This document shows, piece by piece, positions 1-12,700 of a DNA stretch of 64,000 nucleotides (position 1 is the stretch's first letter; each line of letters begins with the position of its first letter). Position numbers and translations under genes: made by a program. Location: assembly GCF_040712315.1 (NCBI RefSeq), contig NC_134013.1:88914001-88978000 (forward strand). The letters run 5' to 3'. Source of the DNA: Castanea sativa (taxonomy: Eukaryota > Streptophyta > Magnoliopsida > Fagales > Fagaceae). Below the pieces are notes generated by a model. It did not search any database and had not been told where the DNA came from. It was given only the letters and a program-made list of their open reading frames with translations.

Positions 1-1478
1 CCTAGGAGATCGTCCGGACAGCTGGATGTTCTGCACCACCTTCAGGTATGTCTTCCTTGACTTGGATGACTGCGCTGTCGAGTTTCCTCCTATAATTACC
101 CTTATTTCTCCTAGTGGGGGACGTGATGATTCTTCCACCTTGGCTTTCATTTTCTCATCTCTTTGGTCTCGTCCAAGGAAGTTCCTTAGTTTTCCTTGTC
201 TAATGAGATTCTCTATCTGCTGCTTCAAGTCAAAGCACTCGTCCGTATCATGCCCGTGGTCTCTGTGAAAGCGGCAGTACTTGCTCCTATTACGCTTGTT
301 AGGGTCTCCTTTCATTTTATTCGGCCACTTCAAGGACGGATCATCCTTGATCTGCATAAGAACCTGCTCTAGTGGCATAGTCAGGGGCGTGTATTGCTAA
401 TTCCTCGCGAAGGAACTCGCCTTCTTATCATCCTTATCTTTCCTCTCATCTACCCGAGCTTTCTTTGGACGAGGTCCCTGATCTGAATAACGATGGTGAC
501 CCGCTTCCGAGCGTTCTGCCCTCTTTCTTTTCTTGGCTATGATAGTGTCCTCAGCATTCATAAAATTCTGGGCCGAATGGACGAGCTCGGCCATAGTTTA
601 TGGTTCCTGCTCGTAGAGCTTATGAATGAACAAGTCAGAATTGACCCCATTGTGGAAGCGGCCAGCAATAACTTGTCATCCATCTCGTCCACCGTCAAGG
701 CCTCCCTATTAAACCGGGTGATAAAGGATCGCAAACTCTCATTTTCCCATTGCTCTATAGTCAGCAGACTAGAAGAGAAACGCTTGTGGCGCTGTCCTCC
801 AATGAAATTATTGACAAACAACTTACTCAACTCTTTAAATGATCCCACCGAGTTTGGGGGTATTTTACTGAACCACACCTGAGCTGGTCCCTTAAGTGTG
901 GTGGGGAAAGCTCTACACATAATCTCGTCCGGGACCCCTTGAAGGTGCATGGTCGTCTTGAAAGTAGCAATGTAATCTCACGGGTCGCGATTTCCATCAT
1001 ACGAATCCAAATAAGGCATTTTAAATTTCGGAGGTAGGGGGTAACTGTTGATGGAAGCCGTGAAAGGGGAGTCCGTTCGGTGAACCATATCATCCACTAG
1101 GTTCGCCCGCCTCATGTTTTACTTCATCTCATCCATGGCTTTTCTCATCTGGTCCATCTCTTTTTCCAAGTGTGGCACTCTTCTTGAAGCGGTACCCCTT
1201 GTCTGATTTTCGGACTCGACATTTTCTCCTCCACCTTCCTGACTCGGTGCCCATCCATCCGCATGCCCATCTTGGCGCTGCCTCCTGAGGTTGATCTCCC
1301 TATTCAACTCCTGATTCTGACGTGTCAGTTTTGTCATAACGGCAGCCATGGATTGTATATGTTGAATAGAAGGCGGTTGCATGACAGGCGCTGACCTGTG
1401 ATCGCGAAGGGGGTTGCTAGAAGCATCCCTACTCTCCTGGTGGCCTGGGCTAGTAGCCCTTGATCTTGTTTGAACCAT
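1..1478 (-). pseudogene. Ty3/gypsy gag, decayed
   Basis: This is the gag region of a minus-strand Gypsy element that continues past the left window edge. Reading frames at 1119-1478 (N-terminal part, starting MVQTRSRATSPG), 827-1093, 558-950 and 397-594 are successive pieces of one polyprotein broken by frameshifts and stops. Recognisable gag signatures are the CRAFPTTLKGPAQVWFSKIP segment near 880-920 and the RFHRDHGHDTDEC motif near 245-285, typical of gag of Tat/Ogre-like plant Gypsy elements. No protease or reverse transcriptase is seen before the window ends. The plus-strand frames here are shadows. It lies directly downstream of the primer-binding site and LTR at 1573-2230. It is non-functional as it stands. 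Confidence 0.88.
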
Positions 1479-1572
1479 TCAGCTTTTTGTTTGGGAAATG
1501 CTAATCCTTGACAACAAAAACACAGTCAAATGAAAAGAATAGTGAACAATGCTCGTTTGTTTTTTTTTTTTG

Positions 1573-1589
1573 TTCCCACAGACGGCGCT
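1573..1589 (-). other. primer-binding site of Gypsy element 1
   Basis: On the minus strand this reads CGCCGTCTGTGGGAA, immediately inside the LTR end. The same GCGCC[GA]TCTGTGGG core occurs at the equivalent place in the other two Gypsy elements of the window (23031-23046 and 40051-40067). That conservation supports its role as the tRNA primer site. I do not assign the tRNA. Confidence 0.7.
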
Positions 1590-1592
1590 AAC

Positions 1593-2230
1593 TGATAATG
1601 CAAAGAAAATCAGTAGGCTGGATGCTTCGGACTTAAAATGACCACTTGCTTTCTTGATGGCCTGAAAGACAAAGAAAAGCGATCAAAGGTGACTGGGATC
1701 GCCGGCCAAGAACCCTCCGATGGCAAAGTTAGTTTTCTCCCTGTATTTTTGGAATTCCAACTTTTTGAGAATCGTAAAAATGTACCTTTCATTGGTCTGA
1801 ACGGGTGTTTATATAGTGTTCTAGGAGCAGTTATTGGAATTGTAATCTCTCCTAAATTTGAGGAGGTCAGGGGTTCATGGATAACTCCTACAATCGTTTA
1901 GGAGTTATATCTTCTCATAAAACGGTCACCAGAAGTTACGTGTAAGTCACGGATAGTAATTCTCAAGTGTAAATGTCTCGTCCAAAGGTCTTCACGTGGA
2001 CCAATTCCTTCAGGACGGGGGTGTGCGCCTCCCTTGGACGAATGATGTAGGTTTGTTTTCGTTCAAGGACGACCATGCCCGTTAGACTCGTCTTAACGCT
2101 ACCTTCTGGACGGCTGCCGGTGTGATGACCATGGACGGTCTGAGTATCTTCATCCCTATCTGTAATGATTAATAAATATTATTGAGTTCATAAAAAAAAA
2201 ATTCTTGAGAGGCACTCGTGTATTACAACA
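1593..2230 (-). repeat. 5' LTR of Gypsy element 1
   Basis: An LTR of about 638 bp in minus orientation lies directly upstream of the primer-binding site. Read on the minus strand it starts TGTTGTAATA (2230) and ends ..TTATCA (1593), giving the expected TG..CA ends. A minus-strand TATA box (CTATATAAACAC, about 1806-1817) splits it into a long U3 and a shorter R-U5. The partner LTR would be outside the window to the left. The outer boundary at 2230 is inferred from TG/CA only. Confidence 0.65.
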
Positions 2231-2368
2231 TCAAAGGAAGTCTATTTTATTTGTATTCAATTATGGCAGTTTTTTCTCATAATGACTTTTAGGTTTATAT
2301 GTAACACAAAAACTAAAATAAACATGGCTTTTAAGTTAGTAAATATAATATGCCTCTCAGTAATAATA

Positions 2369-3866
2369 GGGAAATTTTACTTTACCCACTTGTGATTTGC
2401 TCGAAAAATACTTTACCTACCTATGGTTTAAAAATTGGCACTTTATCTACCTGAGATTAGCTCCGTTTGTCTCCCGTTATCCACCTCTGTTAAAAACAGG
2501 GGTAAATTTGTATTTTTGTTGTCCTTTTATATCTCTCTCCTTTCAAAAAAAAAAAAAAGAAAAAAACTGAAAAATTAAGGGAAAAGAAGATCAAAAGGCT
2601 AAGTTTTGTAAAAATAAAAACCTAACTTTTACATCTTTTCAAATATATCAACTTTTAGATCTTCTATTTTAAAATCTTCTCCTCTTTCTATAGAACACAC
2701 ACATAAACAAAGCCATCAGCAACTTTGTCCTAATCCTGGAATGAGTAAAGATTAGATGAACCAAAACATAGAGGCAACATCAACCATGAGTCTAGAAAGA
2801 CATAACAGACCAAAGTTTTGACACATGTTTGAGCAAAAACAGAGACAAAAGTGAAGGACCTTCAACCTAAGCTTAAATGCCATAAATTAATGCAACTCTT
2901 TCAACAAATCAAACATAATCTCTCCGTGAATTAACAATTGTTCGCAATTTCATCCAGAGGATTGAATCCGTATAACGCTACTGCAGGAACATGAACAAAA
3001 GCCCGAATATGAAGTTCATCAAATTAGACATGGATAATCAAACAATCTAAAGGTCTCGTCAATATACCAAACCAAAAATAAATTAAAAGAATAAGAAGCT
3101 AATTAATGTCCCATTTTTTGATGAGTTGTTGTAAGTCTTGTAATGAGAACAACCTTCACTTTCTACGAGTTTGAACTCCTTTTGGATTTGGTTTTGCTTT
3201 TAACCTCAGACACCTAGATCGAAAAAAAAACAGAGCTGCACTTTTCAGTTTTCACCAGGGTAGATGCAAGAAAATTTCATCGCTGTTGCTGGATTGTGAT
3301 TTTCTGCACCCTTATTCCAGTCATAGCACACCTTTAGAAAAAATAACAATGATAACAAAATTCAGTGCCAACTTAAATATAAAAAATAAAAGGACAAAAA
3401 CTATTGTTTCAAGCCAATTTACAATAATATATGCTTTTGGCGGACAGGTTTCAAGCCAAGAGTGTCCATTATTCAGTTGACATAACTATAAGCCAGATCT
3501 CAATCAATCACATCTCTTCCATTTCACAAAGGTTAACCTAGCATTTTTGTTAAAATATCGACTTTAACGTGTTAAAATAAAAAATCTATAAGTTGATACC
3601 TAAAAAAGATGTAAAAGGTAGGTTTAAATATTTACAAAACATAGCTTTTTTATCTTATTTTTTATTGATTTTTAAGTTTTTTATGTTTTGAGATGAGAGA
3701 GACATAAAAGGGTAACAAAAATACAAATTTAGTACTGTTTTTAACAGAGGTGGGTAACGGGAGACAAACGGAGTTAATCTCAGGTGAGTAAAGTGTCAAT
3801 TTTTAAATCACAGGTAGACAAAGTATTTTTCGGACAAACCACAAGTAGGCAAAATATAATTTTCCC
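2369..3866. mobile_element. Mutator-like non-autonomous element with long TIRs
   Basis: The 1498-bp segment has inverted terminal repeats of about 310 bp each (2369-2680 and 3550-3866). The outer ends are GGGAAATTTTACTTTACCC and, inverted, GGGAAAATTATATTTTGCC; deeper shared blocks include CTCCGTTTGTCTCCCGTTA and its complement. AATAATA occurs just outside both ends (2362-2368 and 3867-3873), a plausible target duplication of 7-9 bp. Long TIRs with a duplication of about 9 bp are characteristic of MULEs. The ~850-bp interior has no transposase and no convincing ORF; I do not recognise it. It could hold captured host sequence (Pack-MULE). Confidence 0.75.
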
Positions 3867-3998
3867 AATAATAATTTAAGGGAAAAAATTTATGGAGTAT
3901 TTAAATGAGGAAGTAGTGGATATTTAAAGTATCAGTAGAATTTATAATGCACATTTACTGATTTTTTTTAAAAAATTCTTCTATTATTGACACGAACA

Positions 3999-4178
3999 AT
4001 GCTAGAAATATAAACTATTTTACAAAAAAAATTACAAACTGATGTGGTGAGTGATTATTGATAAATAAAAAAGTGATATTAATGGTGGGTTTAGATAAAA
4101 ATGAATAAAATGTTGGCCATATCAACATCATCAATATCTTGTAAAAATGTTGTAAAATAGTTTGTGGTTATAACATTA
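3999..4178. mobile_element. MITE, family A copy 1
   Basis: A short inverted-repeat element: AATGCTAGAAATATAAACTA at the left, and TAGTTTGTGGTTATAACATT at the right, which is its approximate inverse. Related copies lie at 29594-29779, 47105-47290 and 56828-57006. There is no coding capacity. Confidence 0.6.
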
Positions 4179-5039
4179 CTCGACACTTCATATGGCAAAA
4201 AAATTGACATGTACAAATAATTGTCTGACATGTGGAACTATTTTTCCATATAGATGAAGGATTATACAAAAGATGATGTGTCATTGTTTTAAGCATTCTT
4301 ATAAGGACATGTGTCACTATTTTGTGCATCCACCAGTTTGTGGATCTAACTTTTATCTTTATATGTTTCTCAAACCAAAAAAAAAAAAACTTTTATCTCT
4401 ATATATTAAGAGCATACTTTGAGTTAGTTATCACATTTTTTACTCCCTAAAATACCCTTAATATTCCTTGCTTAATATTATTTTTCACAAACAAAGAAAC
4501 AATGGTATAAAAGTAATTGACAAAAATTTCGTTTTAAAAGCCATAAACACAAGTACAGCAGCACAAGAATAAAAATCCAAAAAGAAAACTTCCCAACTAA
4601 CATAAAACTCCTAAATTTTAGGACATTATCTTTATAACAACATTTTAGGACATTATCTGAATTACAACTCACATGGTGGTTACCATTTAATAGTTCTGCA
4701 AAATGTTCCACTCCCTACGACACCAAAACTTCATTTCTCTTATGCCCTCCCCCTCACAGAAGAAAGGCCCAATAGCTTCCATCAAAATTGCCTTTCTTAC
4801 CAAGGTTTTGTTGTAAATATCATTCGTTTCTCTCCTACTGGTAAGAACCAACCTATGTTTTTCACAAATGTACGTTTGGTTAAAATTTAAAACCTGGATA
4901 ATTAGCATAATATGTATTGCAATTGTATCAGACTGATGACTTTTGAATGCAAACTATAGTATATTATGAAATACAATATGTGTTGTTAAGTTATGATTTT
5001 TATCATAACATTAGTATTGGCTTATTCAATGACAAAAAG

Positions 5040-5810
5040 TGTTGTAATTGCATAAATTTATTTCCTTATATCTTTGTAAGATTTATTTGTAATGGGTATA
5101 GTATGAAGTGATGGAGATTTGATCAAGACAGCTAAAAGTCACATGAGGAGCATATGCTAGACGCTAAAAAGTCAAGTGTCAGCTGTGGAAGTTGAAAAGT
5201 CATGTGCTAGCTGTGCCAGCCGTTTTCGCGACTCAGGTGACCTGCGCATAACCCGCGAATTTCACTGGTTAGAGGTTTTTTTAGTGTGATTTATTTGCCC
5301 ATCACTCATACCATATATACCCTCATTACCCACAGAAATGGTAAGGAGCCTATTGAGAGAAAAACCCTAAGAAAAGTTTCTACAACACACCCACCTTATT
5401 AGAGAGAGAAAGCTACTAATTCTTAGTGAGAAATTTTTGTAGTCTCTTTTCCTTTCCTCTTCCATTGTTATACCCTTTGAAAGGAGATTTGTACCCAAAC
5501 ACTTCCCACACCCATTTAAATTGTTGAGAGTGTTTTTGGAGCTTGGGAAAGATTAGAAGATGCCAAGGATGGCGTATGTAATATGAAGTTTATTGTGAGA
5601 TCCGGAAAGCTAGAGAAAACATGGTTAGGCTTAACCTTATTGGAGCAAGAAGTTTGGAAAGTTTAGGTGCATGGGGTAGATTAGACTTGAAGAATCTATT
5701 ACTATTCATATATCTCAACTAATTTTCTAGTGGATCATTTTATCGCTTGGAGGGGGGCAGAGAGATTTTTCGCCGAGTTCTTTAGTTTCCTCTTCGATAA
5801 TACGTGACAG
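5040..5810 (+). repeat. unclassified LTR-like repeat
   Basis: The stretch begins TGTTGTAATTGCATAAA and ends AATACGTGACA, so TG..CA ends are possible. It includes a TATA-like CCATATATACCC (about 5310) and mRNA-leader-like sequence resembling an LTR R-U5. No target duplication or primer site was found. It could be a solo LTR or part of the surrounding Helitron. No gene is visible. Confidence 0.3.
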
Positions 5811-5819
5811 TGTTATTCT

Positions 5820-7192
5820 TGTTAGGATTAGTGCCTTTAAATTCTATTGTATGATGTTATATATGATATTATGTTGTGATTAATAAAATTATTTTATTAT
5901 TATCTAAAATAATGGTAATATGAATATTTGGATATTATCATATAGTCCATGAGGTGCATAGTATGTGATTTAGTCACAGAAGATATAAATTACAAGTTCT
6001 TTGTAAACTCAGAATTTTAGTTCGTAGCCGGTGATGAAATTGGACATTTCATCTGTAAAGACTATAACATATCAACTAAGATGATTTGTTTTGATCATGG
6101 AAGTGGAGACTTTTAGTTGGTATGTTGATATGTTTTAAGAGTTAAGACATATTGAATTGGACCGCTGTGAGATTTATTCTCCTCCTAACAACCGTCAAAT
6201 GAATAATAAATTTCAGGACTTCTATTTACGTGAACTCTTAATCCTAATAGAATAATGGACAAGATCATGAAGTGTAGGTTGCTTTGATATATCAAGAGTG
6301 AGATCTAAAGTCACGATCAAAACCTCAGTATGTTGGGCAACCACATTTAGTGCTGAGGGAACATATATTCTCGAGATGGAATTCATAATCTCTTAATAGA
6401 GATATAAAATATTATCTTAAGATAAATTTAATGAGTTTGATTATTTAGAGTGTTAGGCTTAAACATTTTAGTAAGGAGTCACTAAAGTATATATTTATGA
6501 AATTGTATTTCATAAATGTATTATAAATAATTTAAAGGATTAAACCGGGTACTCAAGGATTAAGATGTAGTAATCTTCAAGGTGGCAGTTTACATTTATG
6601 ACTTTGTATTATTATGAATATTTTATGAAGGAGTTGCATATACAATAAAGTCTTGGAATATAATTTATTAATTAGGCCTAGAGTGCAATTACATTTATAT
6701 AGTGATATTAAATATAATTAATGATAACTTTGGACTTATCAAGAATTGACAAAAAAGCCCAAGGCCCATTAGATTTGGAGTCTTATTTATTCCCTTTTGG
6801 TCCCACTCAAAACCACATACTAGAGCCCAATTGAAATGACCCAAAAAGCTAGCCTAATTAGATAATCAGTTATATAGAAGGAAAGAAACATACATAATTT
6901 TATGAGACACAATTGTGAAATGGTATGTATGTGAGTGTAAGCCCCTCTCTTATTCTCCCTTTAATTGATTGAGAGACCACACTTCTTGGGCGTTAGTGAA
7001 ATTGGAGTAAAGATTAAAAGTGTTTCCAAGGGCTTCTAATATTTGGTTTTGAATTTCACCACACCAATGTACACTCTCTTGTTCTTAAATTCTGAAATTT
7101 ACATAGTGCATGTTATCAATTGCGAATAAAGTAGATCCGATAATTTTCTGTTGCATATGTTTTATATAGATACAAACCATGTTTTTTCAACA
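5820..7192 (+). repeat. solo LTR, family T (copy 1)
   Basis: A 1373-bp LTR with termini TGTTAGGATTAG and ..TTTTTCAACA. The flanking 5-mers ATTCT (5815-5819) and ATCCT (7193-7197) form an imperfect target duplication. Two more copies lie at 47967-49337 and 54845-56280; all three are collinear, sharing for example CATATAGTCCATGAG and GACCGCTGTGAGATTTATT. No primer-binding site or polypurine tract adjoins any copy, so these are solo LTRs left by unequal recombination. Confidence 0.75.
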
Positions 7193-7431
7193 ATCCTCGT
7201 GTTTGTATCTCTTTTCCATTATTCTTTAACCATTAAATGCTGTTGTGTTTTTGATTAATTATGTGTTAAAGTAGTTTGTCATATTGGGTATAGCTTATAT
7301 TTATCATTTCGCACATATATTGTTTGAGTATAAGCTTGTGTTGATATTTTTGATATTGGGGGTCTAAACATTCACTAGTGTTTTACACACCAAGTGAACT
7401 TTCATGCGTTGAGTAATATGTTTGTAAATCT

Positions 7432-7499
7432 TTTCTTCTTCTTCTTCTTCTTCTTCTTCTTTTTTTATTTTTATTTTTTTATTTTTTTATTTTTTTTTT
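7432..7499. repeat. (CTT)n and T-rich low-complexity tract
   Basis: About 10 CTT units are followed by a T/A-rich run. It lies inside the candidate Helitron. Confidence 0.9.
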
Positions 7500-7818
7500 C
7501 AGTCAAACATTTACTACAAGTTGAAGAATTATAATCATGCCAAAGGTCTTCTACTATCTTAGTTTCTTGGTTGAATGGGGTTTCTTTATGATTTTCTTTC
7601 TATTTTGTGGATTCTAATCATTCTTTGTATTTTTTTTTTTTCATTTGTTTATTTGTTCCATGATGTGAGCTCATTCCTTATTTCTAATTCTTTGTTTTTA
7701 TGGAAGTTCTGGGACTTCCTCATATCCCATCAAACTGTGATAAATAAAAAATTATTACACTAAATTCCAACAAAAAAAGAGTTTTATTGCACGCACTAAG
7801 TGCGTGTAATCAGGCTAG

Positions 7819-9184
7819 TATTATATTATTATTTTAAGCATTCTTAAAAAGACACGTGTCACCATTTTGTACATCCACCAATTTATGAATCCAACTTTTA
7901 TATTATATTATAAATGGACAGAATTTTTTGTTTTTGTTTTTGAAAGTTCATATGGCAGGGTTAGTGAAAATATCTCATGATTGAGAATCAGGTCAAAATT
8001 TATATATATTTTATCGGTAAAGCTCACTCATAAGGTATGAAAGCGGAATAATAAGCAGGAACAAATCAAACAATGTTACAAGCATGTATGAGGAAATAAA
8101 ATAATAAAATTCTCAATTATCAAGGACAACTCATAAAGTTAATATCTCAAGAGATGTCAAAAGACCAAAGCGGAAAAATGAAACATAGTGGATAAGGTCC
8201 AACTTACCTCACAAACGCTGCAATCACAGTATCACACCGAATCAGGACCAGTGACAGAGCCTTCGAACCTAAATCAATGAAATCAATTATAAAATATTTA
8301 TTTTGGTTTTTTTAATAAATAAAATAGAATTTTAACTCATGGTATTCGTTCCACAATAATTATTCTTTATTATCAAGTTAAGATATTAATTAATTTATAG
8401 TATAAGTACTATAAGAGATTTTTTTACCAATTAAACTAACTGGAATCTACTATTAAAGATAACACCTAATATATTAAGTCAAACTTCAACAACAATCTTC
8501 TATAATTCCACAAGATCCATTAATCCTATAATTAATCAACTAAAGCAACATAAATAAAGGGAAAATAACTTCAAAAAAAATAAAATATTATGTCCAAGAA
8601 CATATCTAGGAAATTAAAAAGAAACTAGTCACTAATTTTTTTTTTGTTCAAAAACTAGTCACTAATTCGTATAATGTACAAGAAAGCTTAACAAAAAAAA
8701 AAAATATATATATATATATATAAATATATATTTTTTGTCTCACATTGGATGTTTCACTTCATGCTCCACCAATTACAACTTGCTACATATCATTTCCCCC
8801 CTCTATATAAAGTGCCACAAATCATTTATATATAACATATGTTTAATTAATAAGTATTAACAACTAGAAGGTCAAATTAGAGAATTTGTAGGAAAAAACT
8901 TACATAATTTAATTAGAATTTGTTTAGAGGAGATCAAACCTCATTTAATTAGAATTTATTTAATGTTGGTTTACTTTATAAAAAAACAAAGTGAGTTGCA
9001 CTAACATAGTTTATGACTATTTGTAATTTTAAAGCCAAATTTAAAAAATATACACATACATTACAATGATGGCCTAGAAAAAAAAAATGAGATGTCAAAA
9101 CTCAAAAGTATATGTGATAATATGAGAAGAAAACAACAAAAAATTAAAGCCTTCCATTTTATATATATTATAGATTTTTCTAAA
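7819..9184. other. AT-rich intergenic DNA, no gene seen
   Basis: No coding frame longer than about 60 codons is convincing. A short TA microsatellite sits at 8701-8722. The segment 8030-8280 has higher complexity and may be an old repeat fragment, but I cannot classify it. Confidence 0.6.
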
Positions 9185-9600
9185 CGATGGGTGGGCTAGA
9201 TTCAGGCAAGTGGGATGTTTATTTGGCAAAGCCAACAAATTTGGTTGCAACAGTTGTCGAGGAAAGGTTGCAACGATCACGAGAAGGGCGTTGGAATTTG
9301 GTAGAATGGAAGTGCCTTGAATCCATAAGACCAATGGAATGTGGTGATTTTTCGGGTGATTTGGGCTAACACTAGCTTGGAAAATAATTGCACAAAATCT
9401 TTTGATAACTACACAGGTTCCTTGGTATTGGGCATGACTAGGAATGTATGAACACTTCATCTGAAGTGCCGTACCCATGTTGCAACGGTGTCTAATTTGC
9501 AATATTGCGTTATAATTTTTCAAAAATTGCTCGTCATTGTATCGTAGCCGTACCCATATTTGTAGCTGTGTTCGTGTCTGTGCATCCTGTGTTCTTTTTT
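9185..9600. other. unclassified sequence downstream of the ankyrin gene
   Basis: Open frames exist on both strands (minus 9095-9523, plus 9187-9369), but neither resembles a protein I know. GTACCCATGTTGCAACGG and TCGTAGCCGTACCCATATT resemble degenerate 'tacggatacg' repeats common in plant introns and also present at 11260-11350. It is probably a repeat rather than a gene. Confidence 0.4.
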
Positions 9601-9720
9601 CCTTTTAAATTACCAAATGATTTGAAACTTATGGTCTCATTGATATTATCTGAGTTCAAAACATAAAATTCTACCATATATCATCATATCTATTTAAGAA
9701 AAAAAAATTCAGTGTCACAC

Positions 9721-12700
9721 TTACTGCTCGTCTTTTTTGGCTGGCTGAGAATCTTTCTTCTTGTGATCAACTGGAGCTTCGACATTACTTCCCATGAAGC
9801 GAAGCGTTACAAGAATGGTGTAATGACTAATGTAATGGAACACAGGATGGGGCCACCCCAATGGGAATATCAACATAATATAATTTGTAGAAAGAAAGGC
9901 AATGAAGGTGATTCCCATGACCAGACCAAGAGTGGCAAGCCAATTAACTTTGCTTACTACTACATATACAGCGGCCATGAATGCCAAGGACGTCGCAAAG
10001 AGAGCTATCCCGAGAAAAAATAGAGCGCAGCGAAAGGCAGTAAATGCTACGTGATAGTCACCCAGTTGTGCCCACATGAGGATGAAAGTACCGATGATGG
10101 AGCAATACATACCTATGGTATCACAGACAATGAAAACCTGGAACATCCCTCTATGTACCAGGGTTGCCATGCCTTGATCTTTTTTATGATCAGAGGATTC
10201 AGAGCTATTGATACCACCAGGCACAGTTAAGCCAGCAGCAAAGGTCACAGTGGCCACTAATATTGTTACCAAGGAAAGCAAATTGACCATGTCCTTAATC
10301 CGATTTTGATTCGGTGGAATCCTTCTTCGTCGCAAGATTCTCGTCCCTATAGGAGTTAAGGGTGTATTCGCTGAGAATAAGGCCCAAACTGTATATCTCT
10401 GCAATGAAAATTGAAAATTAGGAAAATACACAAAACGGCATGTGGTTTTCCCCTACAATATGGAACCCACTCGAGGATTTGAATGCAACACTTAATCATG
10501 ATATTGTTTTATGCGTAGACCTTTAATACTTTGAGGTTTTTGAGTACAACAAAAAATTCCCAGAGAATCTGGTTCATTGAAGCGGACGAGTCACTCATGA
10601 GGGATCCATATAAGAAGTTCCAAGTTCTAAAACTGCAGTAGGTTGCATCAGTGAGTTATTTACTGAGATTGTAGAGTCTAGGTACAAAACTACAAATGTT
10701 AATATATTGCCTTAAGTTGGGTAGGTTACCTTGTAGTGGTTTTTTCTTTGGAAAGTTCTCTATCAAGTTTTCCACTTATCACCATATTGTGTACGTATCT
10801 CATGCTTTTATATTGATTTTATTATCTTGTTTTATGATATGGCTTGTTGCTATTTTGTGGGTAATTTAATAATATTGTGGAACACATAACAGAGTTACGG
10901 TAGTAATTAACTAATAATTCCACTGCATATTTAACAAAGGGTCTAAATCAGATTTAACATTAATAATCTACCATAAGTTTTTCTTTTAATAATAGTAGTT
11001 GGGACATACGAATCATGCTCGCACTATGTGGTCACTATAAATATTACAAGTTGTATCATGTGACTCGTTAGTCGTTATAAGTATATTATTAAAATTATTA
11101 AGGAAGTTTAATTTAAGTGAAACTCTATTATCAAGTTTATTTACTTATAGTTTCTCAAAAAAAAAAAAAGTTTATTTATTTATTATTTTTTTATAAAATA
11201 AAAATAAAACACCCTTCAAAATTCAATTATAAAAATTTTCAAGTTATGCAAAAGCTATGATGCACAGGTAAGGATATGAGTATGGGTATGAAATGGGTAC
11301 AGATACGGGGATACAATGTTTTTTGAAAAACTTAGGATACGATGTGTCAGAGATACGTGTATTAATAACTTATTAAATATATTTTATTTATATTGTTAAA
11401 CATATACCAATTCAACAGCAATAAAGAATAATAAAGTGAATCCATGGCCATTCAATGATGTTTAGAACACAAACCAAGATCTAAAAGAGTAAATAACTGA
11501 TAACTAGGTAAGTGTTCAACATTTAAACCAATGTATAAAACATATAAATAAAAATTATTAAAAGTTTGGGCTATCTCTCACTATCAAGGGTTGGGTTAAT
11601 TAGAACAATATCCAAGTCATATCACTGGTATATATCCTAGATGAATTGATATTTGTTTTTTTTTTTTTTAATGACTCGGTATGTATCTTAGATGTATTTG
11701 GTATGATATCCAAGTCCTATCACTAGTATATCCTGGATGAATTGATATTTGCTTTTTTTTTTTTTTTTAAATGACTAGGCATATATCTTAGATGTATTTA
11801 GTACGATACCTATACGATATGTATCGGATATGAGTACATGAGCATAAATTGGAGTATCCGTGCATTCTAGTTTAAAAGGAATCTTATTATTTGTTTCCAA
11901 TTGTATAATTTATATTTGGTTTTTGATAACAACTTAGACTTATAGTGCATTTATCATTAATTGAAAAAATATTTTTCTTTCTTTTCTTTTAGTTTTGCTA
12001 ATTATTCTATTATACAAATTTATTCATATAAATATTATTGAAATATTTTGTTTAATTTACCTATACTTTTTTATTAAGCAGTGCATCATGAGCATAACAC
12101 TAGTAATAAATAAAAATTTTAATTATAAATGTTTGGTATATTGTAATAGGTCCAGTGATAGAATAACTATTTATGTGGAACAATTATTAGATTATTTTGT
12201 TGAATTTTAATTACAAGTAAAAGTTAAGAATAACCATTTCTTAAATTGTGGAATAGTTATTCCTTTCTAGAAGGTTTTATTCCTTAGTAGGTGTAATAAC
12301 TTCTACAATTAATATATTTCAAAAAATACACAATTTACTATCGCACACCCTTGGTGCAGTGGTCACTCCACAAGTATAAATGCTTGTGGGGTGTGGGGGG
12401 CAAGGGCCGGGATTCAAGTCTTAGGAGGGAGCTTCACACACATATACACTTAGATTAAACTAGAGTAGAAATTCTATCTTGTATAAAAAAAAAAATACAC
12501 AATTTTAATATACACATAACAATTATAAAAATAAAAAACAATCTCTTTCTCTCTCAAATTAATTTTTTTTTTAAAGAAATACAACTGTATAAGTAAGATG
12601 TTTCATAAATATAGAACTTGAGTTTTATTCTAATGACAGTTGTAGTTACTCAATTACAACATGATAAAGATTACTATTCTTATTATAATCTCATTTAGTG

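Larger units (their letters stand above)
4396..7818 (+). mobile_element. candidate non-autonomous Helitron
   Basis: The right end has the Helitron 3' signature: a perfect 7-bp stem CACGCAC-TAA-GTGCGTG (7790-7806), then 8 bp, then CTAG (7815-7818) followed by host T. A fitting 5' end, A|TCTCTATATATTAAGAG, occurs at 4395/4396. No Rep/helicase gene is present. The interior holds a solo LTR (5820-7192), an unclassified repeat (about 5040-5810) and T-rich DNA. Related ~80-bp sequences flank both ends (4270-4356 and 7830-7900), so the left boundary is uncertain. Confidence 0.4.

Noticed and set aside
9095..9523. 142-codon minus-strand frame as a gene
   Set aside because: A plus-strand frame overlaps it, no domain is recognisable, and the sequence resembles degenerate intronic repeats.
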